Source of the DNA: Ktedonobacter sp. 13_1_20CM_4_53_11
GTDB taxonomy: Bacteria > Chloroflexota > Ktedonobacteria > Ktedonobacterales > Ktedonobacteraceae
DNA length: 18,804 nt
NCBI GenBank assembly: GCA_001919995.1
Contig: MNIY01000200.1
Location: 1 to 18,804 of the forward strand
Direction: 5' to 3'
This document shows, piece after piece, positions 8,991 through 15,795 of this stretch. Position 1 is the first letter of the stretch. Each line of letters begins with the position of its first letter. The position numbers were made by a program, and so were the translations under genes. The notes under the pieces were generated by a model, which ran no database searches, was not told where the DNA came from, and was given only the letters and a program-made list of their open reading frames with translations.

Positions 8991-9925
8991 GATGGACTGC
9001 TTCCTTCCGTAATACTCATGAAAACTTCTTCAAGGCGGCCACCGCTGCTGCGCGGCGCAAAAGAAACAACGGGTATACCCTCAGTAATGAGCCTGGCAAG
9101 TACGCTGTGCAGCGCCCGGTCGTCACCCGTAAACTCCGCCTGCAACAGGTCACCATTTTCGCTTGTCACGTTATTGATGCCCTCTATTTCTTTGAGCAAC
9201 GCCGTTGTCTCAGGCACACGCTCTAAAACGCGAATTTCAATCTGCCTACCCCCTCCTATGCGTCGCGTTACATGCTCGACATCTCCTGATACCACCAGCT
9301 GCCCTCCCTGGATAATGGCGATGTCGGTGCACATTTCCGCCAGTTCTAGCAGGATATGTGAACTGATAATAATCGTTTTTCCCATTCCCTGCAACGTCCG
9401 CAGGAGTTCTCGTAGTTCGACACGTGCACGTGGATCAAGTCCTGAGGCTGGCTCGTCGAGCAGCAATATCTCTGGATCGTGGACCAGTGCCCGTGCCAGG
9501 CAGAGCCTCTGCTTCATACCTCGTGAGAGCGTCTCCACGTTTGCATCTCGCCTCGACGAAAGGTCCACAAGTTCAAGCAAATCGTTCACGGTGCTGGCCT
9601 GCTTTTTGCGTGGGATACCATGGATTCCCGCATAAAATTCGAGGTATTCTACCGCGGTCAGGTCGGGGTAAACACCGAAAAAGTCCGGCATATAGCCAAC
9701 CTTTCTTTGAATGAGGGCCGGTTGCCTGACAACCTCTTCGCCATCGAACCAGACTTCTCCTCTAGTCGGCGCTAGCAGCGCCGCCAGGATACGAATGAGC
9801 GTTGTTTTCCCAGCTCCATTTGGACCAATCAACCCGTAAATCGAGCCTTGCGGTATCTGCAAGCTGAGACCTTTCAGCGCGTCAACTTTACGATAGCTTT
9901 TATAAATATGCTGTATCTTGATCAT
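8987..9925 (-). CDS. ABC transporter ATP-binding protein
   Basis: A 312-residue nucleotide-binding subunit with Walker A GPNGAGKT (34-41), signature LSRGMKQR (133-140), Walker B ILLLDEP with SGLD (153-163), and the switch histidine H190 in IISSH. The Q-loop position reads GYMPDFFGVY, as in many ABC-2 exporters where Gln is replaced by an acidic residue. About 90 extra C-terminal residues form an alpha/beta domain like that of CcmA/NatA-type ATPases. AAGGG precedes the ATG at a good distance. It starts 12 nt after the upstream gene and overlaps the permease by 4 nt. It powers the permease. What is moved is not shown by the sequence. Confidence 0.95.
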   Translation of the reverse strand: MIKIQHIYKSYRKVDALKGLSLQIPQGSIYGLIGPNGAGKTTLIRILAALLAPTRGEVWFDGEEVVRQPALIQRKVGYMPDFFGVYPDLTAVEYLEFYAGIHGIPRKKQASTVNDLLELVDLSSRRDANVETLSRGMKQRLCLARALVHDPEILLLDEPASGLDPRARVELRELLRTLQGMGKTIIISSHILLELAEMCTDIAIIQGGQLVVSGDVEHVTRRIGGGRQIEIRVLERVPETTALLKEIEGINNVTSENGDLLQAEFTGDDRALHSVLARLITEGIPVVSFAPRSSGGRLEEVFMSITEGSSPS

Positions 9926-9937
9926 AATGCCCTTTTC

Positions 9938-12637
9938 TCAAGAGGCGTTGCCTTGCAGGTCGAGTGTTGGCTTGCCAAAGAGTATGGTACCTGCTGTGCT
10001 ATCCTGATTTGATAGTTGCAAAAGTACTCGCCCATCCGAGCTGATATACGCTTTTGTATCTGACGTCGAAAACGTAGTCCCACTGACTTGTATCGTATCC
10101 CACGCACCTGTCTCCCAGTTATATAAGTGCACCTGCAGCCGGCTCGCATCAACGACTGGCCCTGTAGAGGTCACATTAGGTTGGCTGTTGATTTGTGTGA
10201 GGTTGGTGGGTTGTGAAAACCGTAAACTGCTGACCTGTTGTTTTGCCCCTGGAGGCACAGCGTACTCGAAAGTCGTACTGCCTGTACTCATCGTATAGGC
10301 TCCTCCATACTCATATTGTACATTGGTGCCCTGTACATCGATCAGTTGTCCCGTAATAAGGTTTGTCGGCAAGTTTGTTGCGCTGGAGAGATATACACTC
10401 AGGGGCGACTCTATCAGGGTCTCCTGCAGTCCCACTGGAGAAAAGCCATTGATCATCACCTGGTTCGTTTCCTCTGTCGGTTGATCCGCCCAGCCAATCA
10501 GCGTGGCGGAAGAACCTGCCATCAACAATGGATCGCTGCCATCTGCCACCGCAAGACCTGAACCTCCATTGTAATAGATGGCATTACCATTCGAATACGC
10601 GACGACTCTACATGTGCCGCCACCACATCCATTAGAGAGTCCATTTTCACCACTTAGCGCTGTCAAAATCGCCATATGACGTTGTAACTCGTTCGGCGGT
10701 GCTGTACTATTCATGTTGATGCCATAAGGGGTAGTCAGGCCATTGCTATTAGCCATGTCATCAGCGAGCGACATTCCCGGATTGGCGGAAGCATTGTTGA
10801 TGCGCAGGTTGATTTCCGTGCTCTGGCCTGCCGCTAGATGCCCGATACGCGCGAAGCTATTGGTCATTAGCACATAAACATCACTCAACCCGTAATTGAG
10901 TGTATTGGTAACTCTCCCGCTCAAAGTGCCGTCCCGCAACACTAATTGCGAAACGATACCACCACGTACCTGGCTGTCCTTATCCACGAGTAGCGAGCGT
11001 GTGGTCGAAAAACTTACCCCTTGTAGACTCACTTCCGTTCCGTTCTGCCCGGATGAAATCGTTGCCTGTGTTCCTGAATCTGTGGGCGGCCCCTGGTTGT
11101 TCTGATCTATCGCGGGCTGAACCAGGCCATTGCCTGGAATGTACACGTGGTAATCGCCCTGATTCAGGAGAAAAACTCCCATATATGTCGTAATGTGAGC
11201 AGACGATCCACCATTGTTCAGTTGAACGATCGAGACCCTGTTGCTTAATATCGCTGCACCCTTCTGCTGAATGGCTATCCCATACGTGAGCAAGGAGAAG
11301 ATAACGATACTGCTCAGCACGATACGCCAGTTCCAGTCGCGTTTCTTGCGCCAGCGGATGATCAGGAAACGCACCGGCCCAAGGATAACAAGATACCCAA
11401 GCACCAATACTATGAGCAACCACGGTGAAGGGAAGGCATTTGTCAGCAGGTTTTCCAATACTCCTCCCAGACCAGCCGTTAGCAACGCGCTGCTTGCGGA
11501 AAAACCATTAGTGGTATTGAGCAGCTTATTCCCCAACGCGCGTTGGATAAGTCCCTTCCACAGTGTACTTGCCCCTCCCCAATTCACTACAGGATCCAAA
11601 GTTGGATCGAATGCCAGGTAGCAGATAATACCATTTCCCTGGTGTTCCTGCACAATGAGCGGAATCCCCCCTGCTGCCAGGACAACGGTTCTTTGCGCCG
11701 TCTTGTCGGTTCTCGGGTCTAAGATCGCTGTGCTGATTGGTATGGCAGCATTTGTCGTCGCCGGAACGACATGTTGGCCAGTTCCCGCACTGGGAGGTCC
11801 TGCAACCGGCAGGATTTGTGTCCCTGCTGGCAGTGTACCGGTCCCCATATTTGTCAATGGTACCATACTGGTGGGTAGTGCGCTGAGGGTTCGCTTCCAT
11901 TCGGGTCCACCCACTTCAATCAGTGCCCCTCCCTGGTTGACCCAGGTCTGTAAAGCGATCAACTGCTTGTTGCTCAGCGTACTCGTTGTGAAGTTGTCCA
12001 GCACAATCAAGTCAAAATTATTCAATACCGCTGCTGTTGTCGGCATGGTGCTGGCATTGAGCATCTCAACAATCATTGAGCCACCCTGGTTGGGCAGGGC
12101 GATACTGTAGAGAGGATTAAAACCTGTGTTCTGATCGGAGAGAATCCCTACAAAAGCATCATTTGATCCGAGCGAGGTAATAGTGCTTATTTGCGAGCGC
12201 ACCACATTCCCATCGCTATCGAGCAGCCTGACTTTGATATGCTGCGGCCCCACCCCACCAAGATTGATTGGTATATACGTGGTTATCTGTTTTTGCGCGC
12301 CGTTGGCCAGGTTGATTGGCTCGCTGTAAAGAGATGCTATCGCAGCGTTGCTGAACCCGCCATAAGGAGCCGGAGCATTCACTGAAAGTGATCCACTGAA
12401 ATCCGCACCGCTATTACTCAATGTAACCTGGAATGGCACCCAATTTCCATCCCTATAGCGCGCGTTGAAACCCGCGTTCACCTGCATGGTTGGTCCGTCA
12501 GCCACTGCTTTTGCTATATGTGCCGATACGCCTGGAAAAGAAAGCATAACAGCAATGCCCAGCGTGAAGATCAGGCAGCACCTGAACATCATTCCAGGAG
12601 CAGGTCCGCGCAGTAATCGTAGATTCCAATTCAACAT
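9938..12637 (-). CDS. Large exported membrane protein with Rossmann-like and beta-rich domains
   Basis: 899 residues from the ATG at 12637. This start has GAGAGG about 8 nt upstream and begins a signal-like N-terminus: a basic segment, a hydrophobic core at about 19-35, then PGVSAHIAKA. The open frame extends to an ATG at 12700, but that start has no ribosome site and would put about 20 charged residues before the signal. After the signal come a beta-sandwich-like region (50-150) and a DUF4350/amidotransferase-like alpha/beta region (about 160-345, with NNFDLIVLDNF and WVNQGGALIEVGGPEW). Two membrane helices (about 405-427 and 437-456) are separated by a basic RWRKKRDW loop. About 440 further extracytoplasmic residues include an NGCGGGTCR motif whose two Cys could pair. 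As first gene of the operon it is probably an accessory or substrate-facing subunit of the ABC system. I cannot name the family. Confidence 0.85.
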   Translation of the reverse strand: MLNWNLRLLRGPAPGMMFRCCLIFTLGIAVMLSFPGVSAHIAKAVADGPTMQVNAGFNARYRDGNWVPFQVTLSNSGADFSGSLSVNAPAPYGGFSNAAIASLYSEPINLANGAQKQITTYIPINLGGVGPQHIKVRLLDSDGNVVRSQISTITSLGSNDAFVGILSDQNTGFNPLYSIALPNQGGSMIVEMLNASTMPTTAAVLNNFDLIVLDNFTTSTLSNKQLIALQTWVNQGGALIEVGGPEWKRTLSALPTSMVPLTNMGTGTLPAGTQILPVAGPPSAGTGQHVVPATTNAAIPISTAILDPRTDKTAQRTVVLAAGGIPLIVQEHQGNGIICYLAFDPTLDPVVNWGGASTLWKGLIQRALGNKLLNTTNGFSASSALLTAGLGGVLENLLTNAFPSPWLLIVLVLGYLVILGPVRFLIIRWRKKRDWNWRIVLSSIVIFSLLTYGIAIQQKGAAILSNRVSIVQLNNGGSSAHITTYMGVFLLNQGDYHVYIPGNGLVQPAIDQNNQGPPTDSGTQATISSGQNGTEVSLQGVSFSTTRSLLVDKDSQVRGGIVSQLVLRDGTLSGRVTNTLNYGLSDVYVLMTNSFARIGHLAAGQSTEINLRINNASANPGMSLADDMANSNGLTTPYGINMNSTAPPNELQRHMAILTALSGENGLSNGCGGGTCRVVAYSNGNAIYYNGGSGLAVADGSDPLLMAGSSATLIGWADQPTEETNQVMINGFSPVGLQETLIESPLSVYLSSATNLPTNLITGQLIDVQGTNVQYEYGGAYTMSTGSTTFEYAVPPGAKQQVSSLRFSQPTNLTQINSQPNVTSTGPVVDASRLQVHLYNWETGAWDTIQVSGTTFSTSDTKAYISSDGRVLLQLSNQDSTAGTILFGKPTLDLQGNAS

Positions 12638-12662
12638 AGCCGGCGCCTCTCTATAATCATCT

Positions 12663-12674
12663 GGCTCTAGAGCC
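12663..12674. repeat. Perfect palindrome ggctctagagcc
   Basis: A 12-nt perfect inverted repeat lies 26 nt upstream of the ATG of the first operon gene. It could be a protein-binding site. The arms are too short, with no loop, for a strong RNA hairpin. Confidence 0.5.
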
Positions 12675-12729
12675 GGGGTTTCTCTCCTTGATAGACACAT
12701 TTTGATGCCACGACAGGAGGATCGAACAT
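12667..12729 (-). CDS. Possible 20-residue leader peptide
   Basis: A short minus-strand frame begins at ATG 12727-12729 directly behind GAGGAGGGAG (12731-12740), the strongest Shine-Dalgarno-like sequence of the region, and stops at TAG 12667-12669. The peptide starts MFDPPVV and ends KPRL. The stop lies inside the 12-nt palindrome at 12663-12674 and about 30 nt before the start of the first operon gene. It could be a regulatory leader ORF or a chance frame. The strong ribosome site is the only support. Confidence 0.3.
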   Translation of the reverse strand: MFDPPVVASKCVYQGEKPRL

Positions 12730-12743
12730 GCTCCCTCCTCTTG

Positions 12744-12773
12744 ATTGTAATAGTAACTTCAAAGGTTCAGCAA
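12744..12773 (-). promoter_or_regulatory. Candidate sigma-70-type promoter of the eight-gene operon
   Basis: On the minus strand, TTGCTG (12773-12768) and TACAAT (12749-12744) are separated by 18 nt. The -10 box matches the consensus at 5 of 6 positions; the -35 is weak. Transcription from here would include the possible leader ORF and leave about 100 nt of leader before the first gene. Confidence 0.3.
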
Positions 12774-12844
12774 TCTCTGCTTTTTTCTGTGGAGCATTCA
12801 ACCACGGCATCATAACGCGCACTTGTTACCTTACGCTGCCTGCC

Positions 12845-13549
12845 CTATAGCTCTTCCCCCATGACTACCTTGACGCCTTCTGGTCCACCAATAATCGCCC
12901 GTTCAGTCATATTAAGGAATAACCCCGTCTCTACCACACCGGCGATACTTTTAAGCTGCGTTTGTAACTCCTCTGGTTCCCGAATCCCACCTGGGAAAGA
13001 GCAATCGAGAATCATATTGCCATTGTCAGTAACAAACACCTGGTCCTCTTTATACCGCAATTGGACGATTGCTTCAAGGGCTTCCAGGCGCCTGCGTACG
13101 AGAGGTAACGCGAATGGCACTATCTCGACGGGTAAAGGAAAGTGCACTCCCAGTAACAGGACTTGTTTAGTCACATCCCCGACCACTACAAAACGCCGTG
13201 CCGCGGAGGCAACTATTTTTTCACGCAAGAGCGCGCCTCCTCCACCTTTGATCAAGCATAATCGAGGATCGATCTCGTCTGCCCCATCGACGGCAAGATC
13301 AAGCTCAGGATGCGCGTCGAGAGTAGTAAGGGGAATGTTCAACTCACGCGCAAGTTGCTCAGTTGCGTTTGAAGTGGGAACCGCTCCAACGATCTGTAGG
13401 CCCTCCTGTATGCGCAGGCCAAGATAGCGCACTACATAACTCGCCGTTGAACCTGACCCCAGGCCAAGCACCATACCATCTTCGATGAGTCTTGCGGCAG
13501 CCTCTCCTGCCAGTTGCTTCCAATTATCTTGCTGAGTAGTGTCTTGCAT
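12845..13549 (-). CDS. rpiA: Ribose-5-phosphate isomerase A
   Basis: A 234-residue enzyme that interconverts ribose 5-phosphate and ribulose 5-phosphate in the non-oxidative pentose phosphate pathway (cytoplasmic). Family motifs are all present: the phosphate-binding GLGSGSTA (29-36), PTSN (58-61), DGADEID (88-94) and KGGGGALLREK (101-111). D88, D91, K101 and E110 correspond to catalytic or substrate-binding D81, D84, K94 and E103 of the E. coli enzyme, with a constant offset of 7. The ATG at 13549 is chosen because GAGGA lies 7 nt upstream. A longer frame to 13579 exists, but it would contain that ribosome site. It stands alone, divergent from the regulator gene, and is a housekeeping gene with no evident link to its neighbours. 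Confidence 0.97.
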   Translation of the reverse strand: MQDTTQQDNWKQLAGEAAARLIEDGMVLGLGSGSTASYVVRYLGLRIQEGLQIVGAVPTSNATEQLARELNIPLTTLDAHPELDLAVDGADEIDPRLCLIKGGGGALLREKIVASAARRFVVVGDVTKQVLLLGVHFPLPVEIVPFALPLVRRRLEALEAIVQLRYKEDQVFVTDNGNMILDCSFPGGIREPEELQTQLKSIAGVVETGLFLNMTERAIIGGPEGVKVVMGEEL

Positions 13550-13614
13550 GAAAGTTCCTCGTTTCCCCGGTACCCACAAAGGATGTCACTATATACTAAT
13601 GCTCTCGTCATTGT

Positions 13615-13632
13615 GCCGATATAAAAATCGGC
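13615..13632 (-). repeat. Inverted repeat in the rpiA leader
   Basis: GCCGAT (13615-13620) and ATCGGC (13627-13632) form a 6-bp perfect stem around a 6-nt A/T loop, located in the predicted rpiA 5' leader. On the minus strand the loop is T-rich, but no T-run follows the stem, so a terminator is not supported. Confidence 0.45.
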
Positions 13633-13657
13633 CTTGCCCAACCCTTAACCTTACCCA

Positions 13658-13670
13658 ACTCGATTCGAGT
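13658..13670. promoter_or_regulatory. Palindrome actcga-t-tcgagt, possible operator
   Basis: A perfect 6-bp inverted repeat with a single central base overlaps the candidate leftward -10 box of rpiA by 3 nt. The position would suit a repressor site. No regulator is identified. Confidence 0.35.
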
Positions 13671-13697
13671 ATAGCATTTTTCATGCAAGAACACCAA
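13668..13697 (-). promoter_or_regulatory. Candidate rpiA promoter
   Basis: On the minus strand, TTGGTG (13697-13692) and TATACT (13673-13668) are separated by 18 nt. The -10 matches 5 of 6 consensus positions. It predicts a leader of about 110 nt before rpiA. Confidence 0.4.
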
Positions 13698-13731
13698 AAA
13701 GAACCTCTCCCAATACCTCCACCGAAAATAC

Positions 13732-13760
13732 TTGTCATCCTGTTAGCATCGTGATACACT
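13732..13760 (+). promoter_or_regulatory. Candidate promoter of the receiver-PATAN-Roadblock gene
   Basis: TTGTCA (13732-13737, 5 of 6 matches) and TACACT (13755-13760, 4 of 6) are separated by the optimal 17 nt. It lies about 130 nt upstream of the start codon, so the transcript would carry the 9-bp hairpin at 13807-13837. Confidence 0.45.
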
Positions 13761-13806
13761 TTGCAAGGAAATTAGGGCTGCCCAACCACTATGAGCATAT
13801 TTGCAC

Positions 13807-13837
13807 GGATTTTTGGCGAATGCGCTGGCAAAAATCC
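13807..13837 (+). repeat. 9-bp perfect hairpin in the regulator leader
   Basis: GGATTTTTG (13807-13815) pairs perfectly with CAAAAATCC (13829-13837) around a 13-nt loop. It ends 53 nt before the start codon. The T/A-rich arms could make it either an RNA hairpin or a dyad bound by a protein. No T-run follows, so it is not a standard terminator. Confidence 0.55.
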
Positions 13838-13890
13838 ATAATCCAGTTGGTTGACCAGCGAACAGTAAACCCGTTGAGGTAGTAGCAGCA

Positions 13891-15654
13891 ATGTCTGAGC
13901 TATGGCACATACTCCTGGTTGAAGATGATGACTATCTCAACCAGAGCATTGTCAATTCGCTCCGCAAAGATGGATATATTGTCCAGGGGGTCAAGAGTGG
14001 AGCGGAGGCAATACGCTTAGTCTGGTCGGAAGAGTACGACGTCGTAATTGGTGACCTCAGAACGCCAGGGGCAGACGGTTTCGAAATGCTTCAATGGCTC
14101 AGATCATTTCGCCCAAAAACACGTATGATCATGGTTGCTGCCTCTGCTTCTGCCGCAGACCGTACACAGGCCCTGGAGGCCGGTGTCGTTAGCTACCTGT
14201 CAAAGCCTTTGGATCTCCACCAGCTCAAAGAAGAACTGCGCCGCTTGCTCCAGCAAACAGGATTTTCCGCCAGCCTCGACTCGTTCGACCTCCTGGACGT
14301 CATTCAAATTATCACGATGAGCCGCAAGAGTATCGCCCTCCTGGTGAATACTGGCCTCGAAGAACGCGGGATATTGGGTTTCCAGGGTGGAGAATTGATC
14401 TGGGTGGAGTACGGTAACTTACGCGGTGAGGAAGCGTTTTTCGCCCTTGCTGCCCACAAAAACGGCACCGTGATACATCAGCCCTGGAATGAACAAATTA
14501 CTCCCAATGTCAGACAGCCGCTTTCGCGCCTTATTTTCCAGGCTCTACAGTATCGCTCGAAGTATGCAGCTATGCAGCAGCCTACTGGCGAACAAGAAGC
14601 CATTGCTCATACTTCGGTAACGCTTGCGGATGCGTTAGATGACGATCGCCCATTTATTACTCTTGAGACGGTACAGGATGATGCCTTTGATGAGGCATTT
14701 GAGGTATTTAAGGAACACGTGGAGGATGAAGAGATGGTAAGCAGAGGCAAAGGAAATAACGAGTACAGTGGAAGCGCAGAGAATAACGAGGCTGCGGAAT
14801 GGTGGCAGCAACCGGCCGTCATGCCACCCGTGAGCAAGAGCAATGGTGATGGTCAAACAGTGACCGATCCTGCACCAGCGAAGCCTGTTCCTGATGCGCT
14901 GCCGGTTGCCAATGTCGACGATATCACACCCTCGACCGTACGTAAGACAACTGCTAGCCAGCGTGGTGATCTCCCTTCCTGGTTGATAGAGCAACCAACT
15001 CAGTCTGACATGCCCAGGCTGCGTCCTTCATCGCTCTCCAACAGCGACCCTGGAACAATCGCTCCGGCATCGAAACCATCTCCCGCAGTATGGCAGCCAA
15101 CCGTTCCCCGGTCCAGGATTACCGAGCAGTTGCCTCGTAAGCAGTCCACCGGAGCACAAAAGCCCCTTCCCAAAACTACCGGGAAAAAAACACCGAGTTC
15201 CCCTGAGTGGACGCCTCCAGAGCAGGAGACTCCGTCAAACGGGCACCTGCAAAGTCTCTCTCCCTCGCGGGAAACGAGCGGGGCTCTGCCTGTTGAAGAA
15301 CTGCGAGAGGGCGATTCTCCAACGCTGACAAAAATGGGCAGGATAAGCTCACAACGGGTAGCCAGGGGGAACTATGCCGCGCTACTTGCCGCCCTGCAAA
15401 CCCTGGGGTATTCTATTACCGGCTTTATCGCCACGGCGGTCGCCAGCCTGGATGGAAAACCTATTGCCCAGGTTACTATGGATGATATTGATATTACGCG
15501 CATGTGCTCGTATTTCAGCACGATCCTGCTAGGGGTTCTCCAGTCATTGAATGAAGGGAACGGGGGAGACTACGAGGATATGGTCATCACCAGCGCTAAC
15601 CGAAGCAGCCCTCGCGGCCGCATTACAATAGAAGTATCAGAAAAACCTGCCTAA
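13891..15654 (+). CDS. Response regulator with receiver, PATAN (DUF4388) and Roadblock-like domains
   Basis: A 587-residue protein. Residues 5-118 are a receiver domain: acidic pocket E11-D12-D13, phospho-acceptor D55 (VVIGDLRTPG) and K105 (SKP). The switch Thr/Ser position, 22 residues before the Lys, is Ala (A83). Residues about 122-200 match a PATAN/DUF4388 domain (FSASLDSFDLLDVIQIITMS, then GELIWVEYG and GEEAFFALAAHKNG). Residues about 265-485 are a Pro/Ser/Thr-rich linker with little predicted structure. The C-terminal 95 residues look like Roadblock/LC7 (VASLDGKPIAQ, then MVITS), a fold that in MglB-type proteins regulates small Ras-like GTPases. There is no DNA-binding domain, so it probably signals by protein contacts. 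Neither a partner kinase nor a GTPase is encoded in the window. The start has only a weak GAGG upstream. Domain calls are by eye. Confidence 0.88.
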   Translation: MSELWHILLVEDDDYLNQSIVNSLRKDGYIVQGVKSGAEAIRLVWSEEYDVVIGDLRTPGADGFEMLQWLRSFRPKTRMIMVAASASAADRTQALEAGVVSYLSKPLDLHQLKEELRRLLQQTGFSASLDSFDLLDVIQIITMSRKSIALLVNTGLEERGILGFQGGELIWVEYGNLRGEEAFFALAAHKNGTVIHQPWNEQITPNVRQPLSRLIFQALQYRSKYAAMQQPTGEQEAIAHTSVTLADALDDDRPFITLETVQDDAFDEAFEVFKEHVEDEEMVSRGKGNNEYSGSAENNEAAEWWQQPAVMPPVSKSNGDGQTVTDPAPAKPVPDALPVANVDDITPSTVRKTTASQRGDLPSWLIEQPTQSDMPRLRPSSLSNSDPGTIAPASKPSPAVWQPTVPRSRITEQLPRKQSTGAQKPLPKTTGKKTPSSPEWTPPEQETPSNGHLQSLSPSRETSGALPVEELREGDSPTLTKMGRISSQRVARGNYAALLAALQTLGYSITGFIATAVASLDGKPIAQVTMDDIDITRMCSYFSTILLGVLQSLNEGNGGDYEDMVITSANRSSPRGRITIEVSEKPA

Positions 15655-15658
15655 AGGA
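15653..15658 (+). promoter_or_regulatory. Ribosome binding site AAAGGA of the 43-aa membrane protein
   Basis: The site overlaps the stop codon of the preceding regulator gene and lies 5 nt before the ATG at 15664. It supports the small ORF as a real, co-translated gene. Confidence 0.6.
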
Positions 15659-15663
15659 AACAA

Positions 15664-15795
15664 ATGAGCGAAAAACATACCCTGACTGAAGAAGAGAGAA
15701 AAATAAATCGCAGATCCTTCATCATAGGAATGTGCATCGGACTGGCCTTCATCGTCCTCTTCATCATACTCTACTTCGCGGGATTAATCAAATAG
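15664..15795 (+). CDS. Small single-pass membrane protein, 43 aa
   Basis: An ATG 9 nt after the regulator's stop, with AAAGGA at ideal distance, opens a 43-codon frame. The first 17 residues are charged (MSEKHTLTEEERKINRR). Then comes one strongly hydrophobic helix (about 19-40, with IGMCIGLAFIVLFIILYF) ending GLIK. This is a typical small membrane protein with an N-in topology by the positive-inside rule. It is probably co-transcribed with the regulator. Its last 12 nt overlap, tail to tail, the end of the PspA gene on the other strand. No family is recognised. A role as membrane partner of the regulator is only inferred from position. Confidence 0.65.
   Translation: MSEKHTLTEEERKINRRSFIIGMCIGLAFIVLFIILYFAGLIK

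Larger units (their letters stand above)
12638..12844. other. Intergenic leader between rpiA and the eight-gene operon
   Basis: These 207 nt hold the candidate operon promoter, a possible 20-codon leader ORF and a perfect 12-nt palindrome, each listed separately. I see no convincing rho-independent terminator for rpiA. The GGAGG/CCTCC pair around 12716-12738 has short arms and no T-run, so read-through from rpiA is possible. Confidence 0.5.
13550..13890. other. Divergent intergenic region, rpiA / regulator gene
   Basis: 341 nt without a supported gene. It contains candidate promoters on both strands, a palindrome overlapping the leftward -10 box, a 6-bp hairpin in the rpiA leader and a 9-bp hairpin in the regulator leader, each listed separately. 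No RNA gene was recognised. Confidence 0.7.

Noticed and set aside
12638..12700. Extended start at 12700 for the 899-aa protein
   Set aside because: There is no ribosome site before 12700, and a signal-like N-terminus begins at 12637 behind GAGAGG.
12716..12738. GGAGG/CCTCC hairpin as rpiA terminator
   Set aside because: The stem is only 5 bp with a long loop and no T-run on the minus strand. It is better explained by the Shine-Dalgarno sequence itself.
15706..15790. Tat signal (NRRSFIIG) in the 43-aa protein
   Set aside because: The RR-x-F resemblance is superficial. The hydrophobic helix is too strong and there is no mature domain to export.
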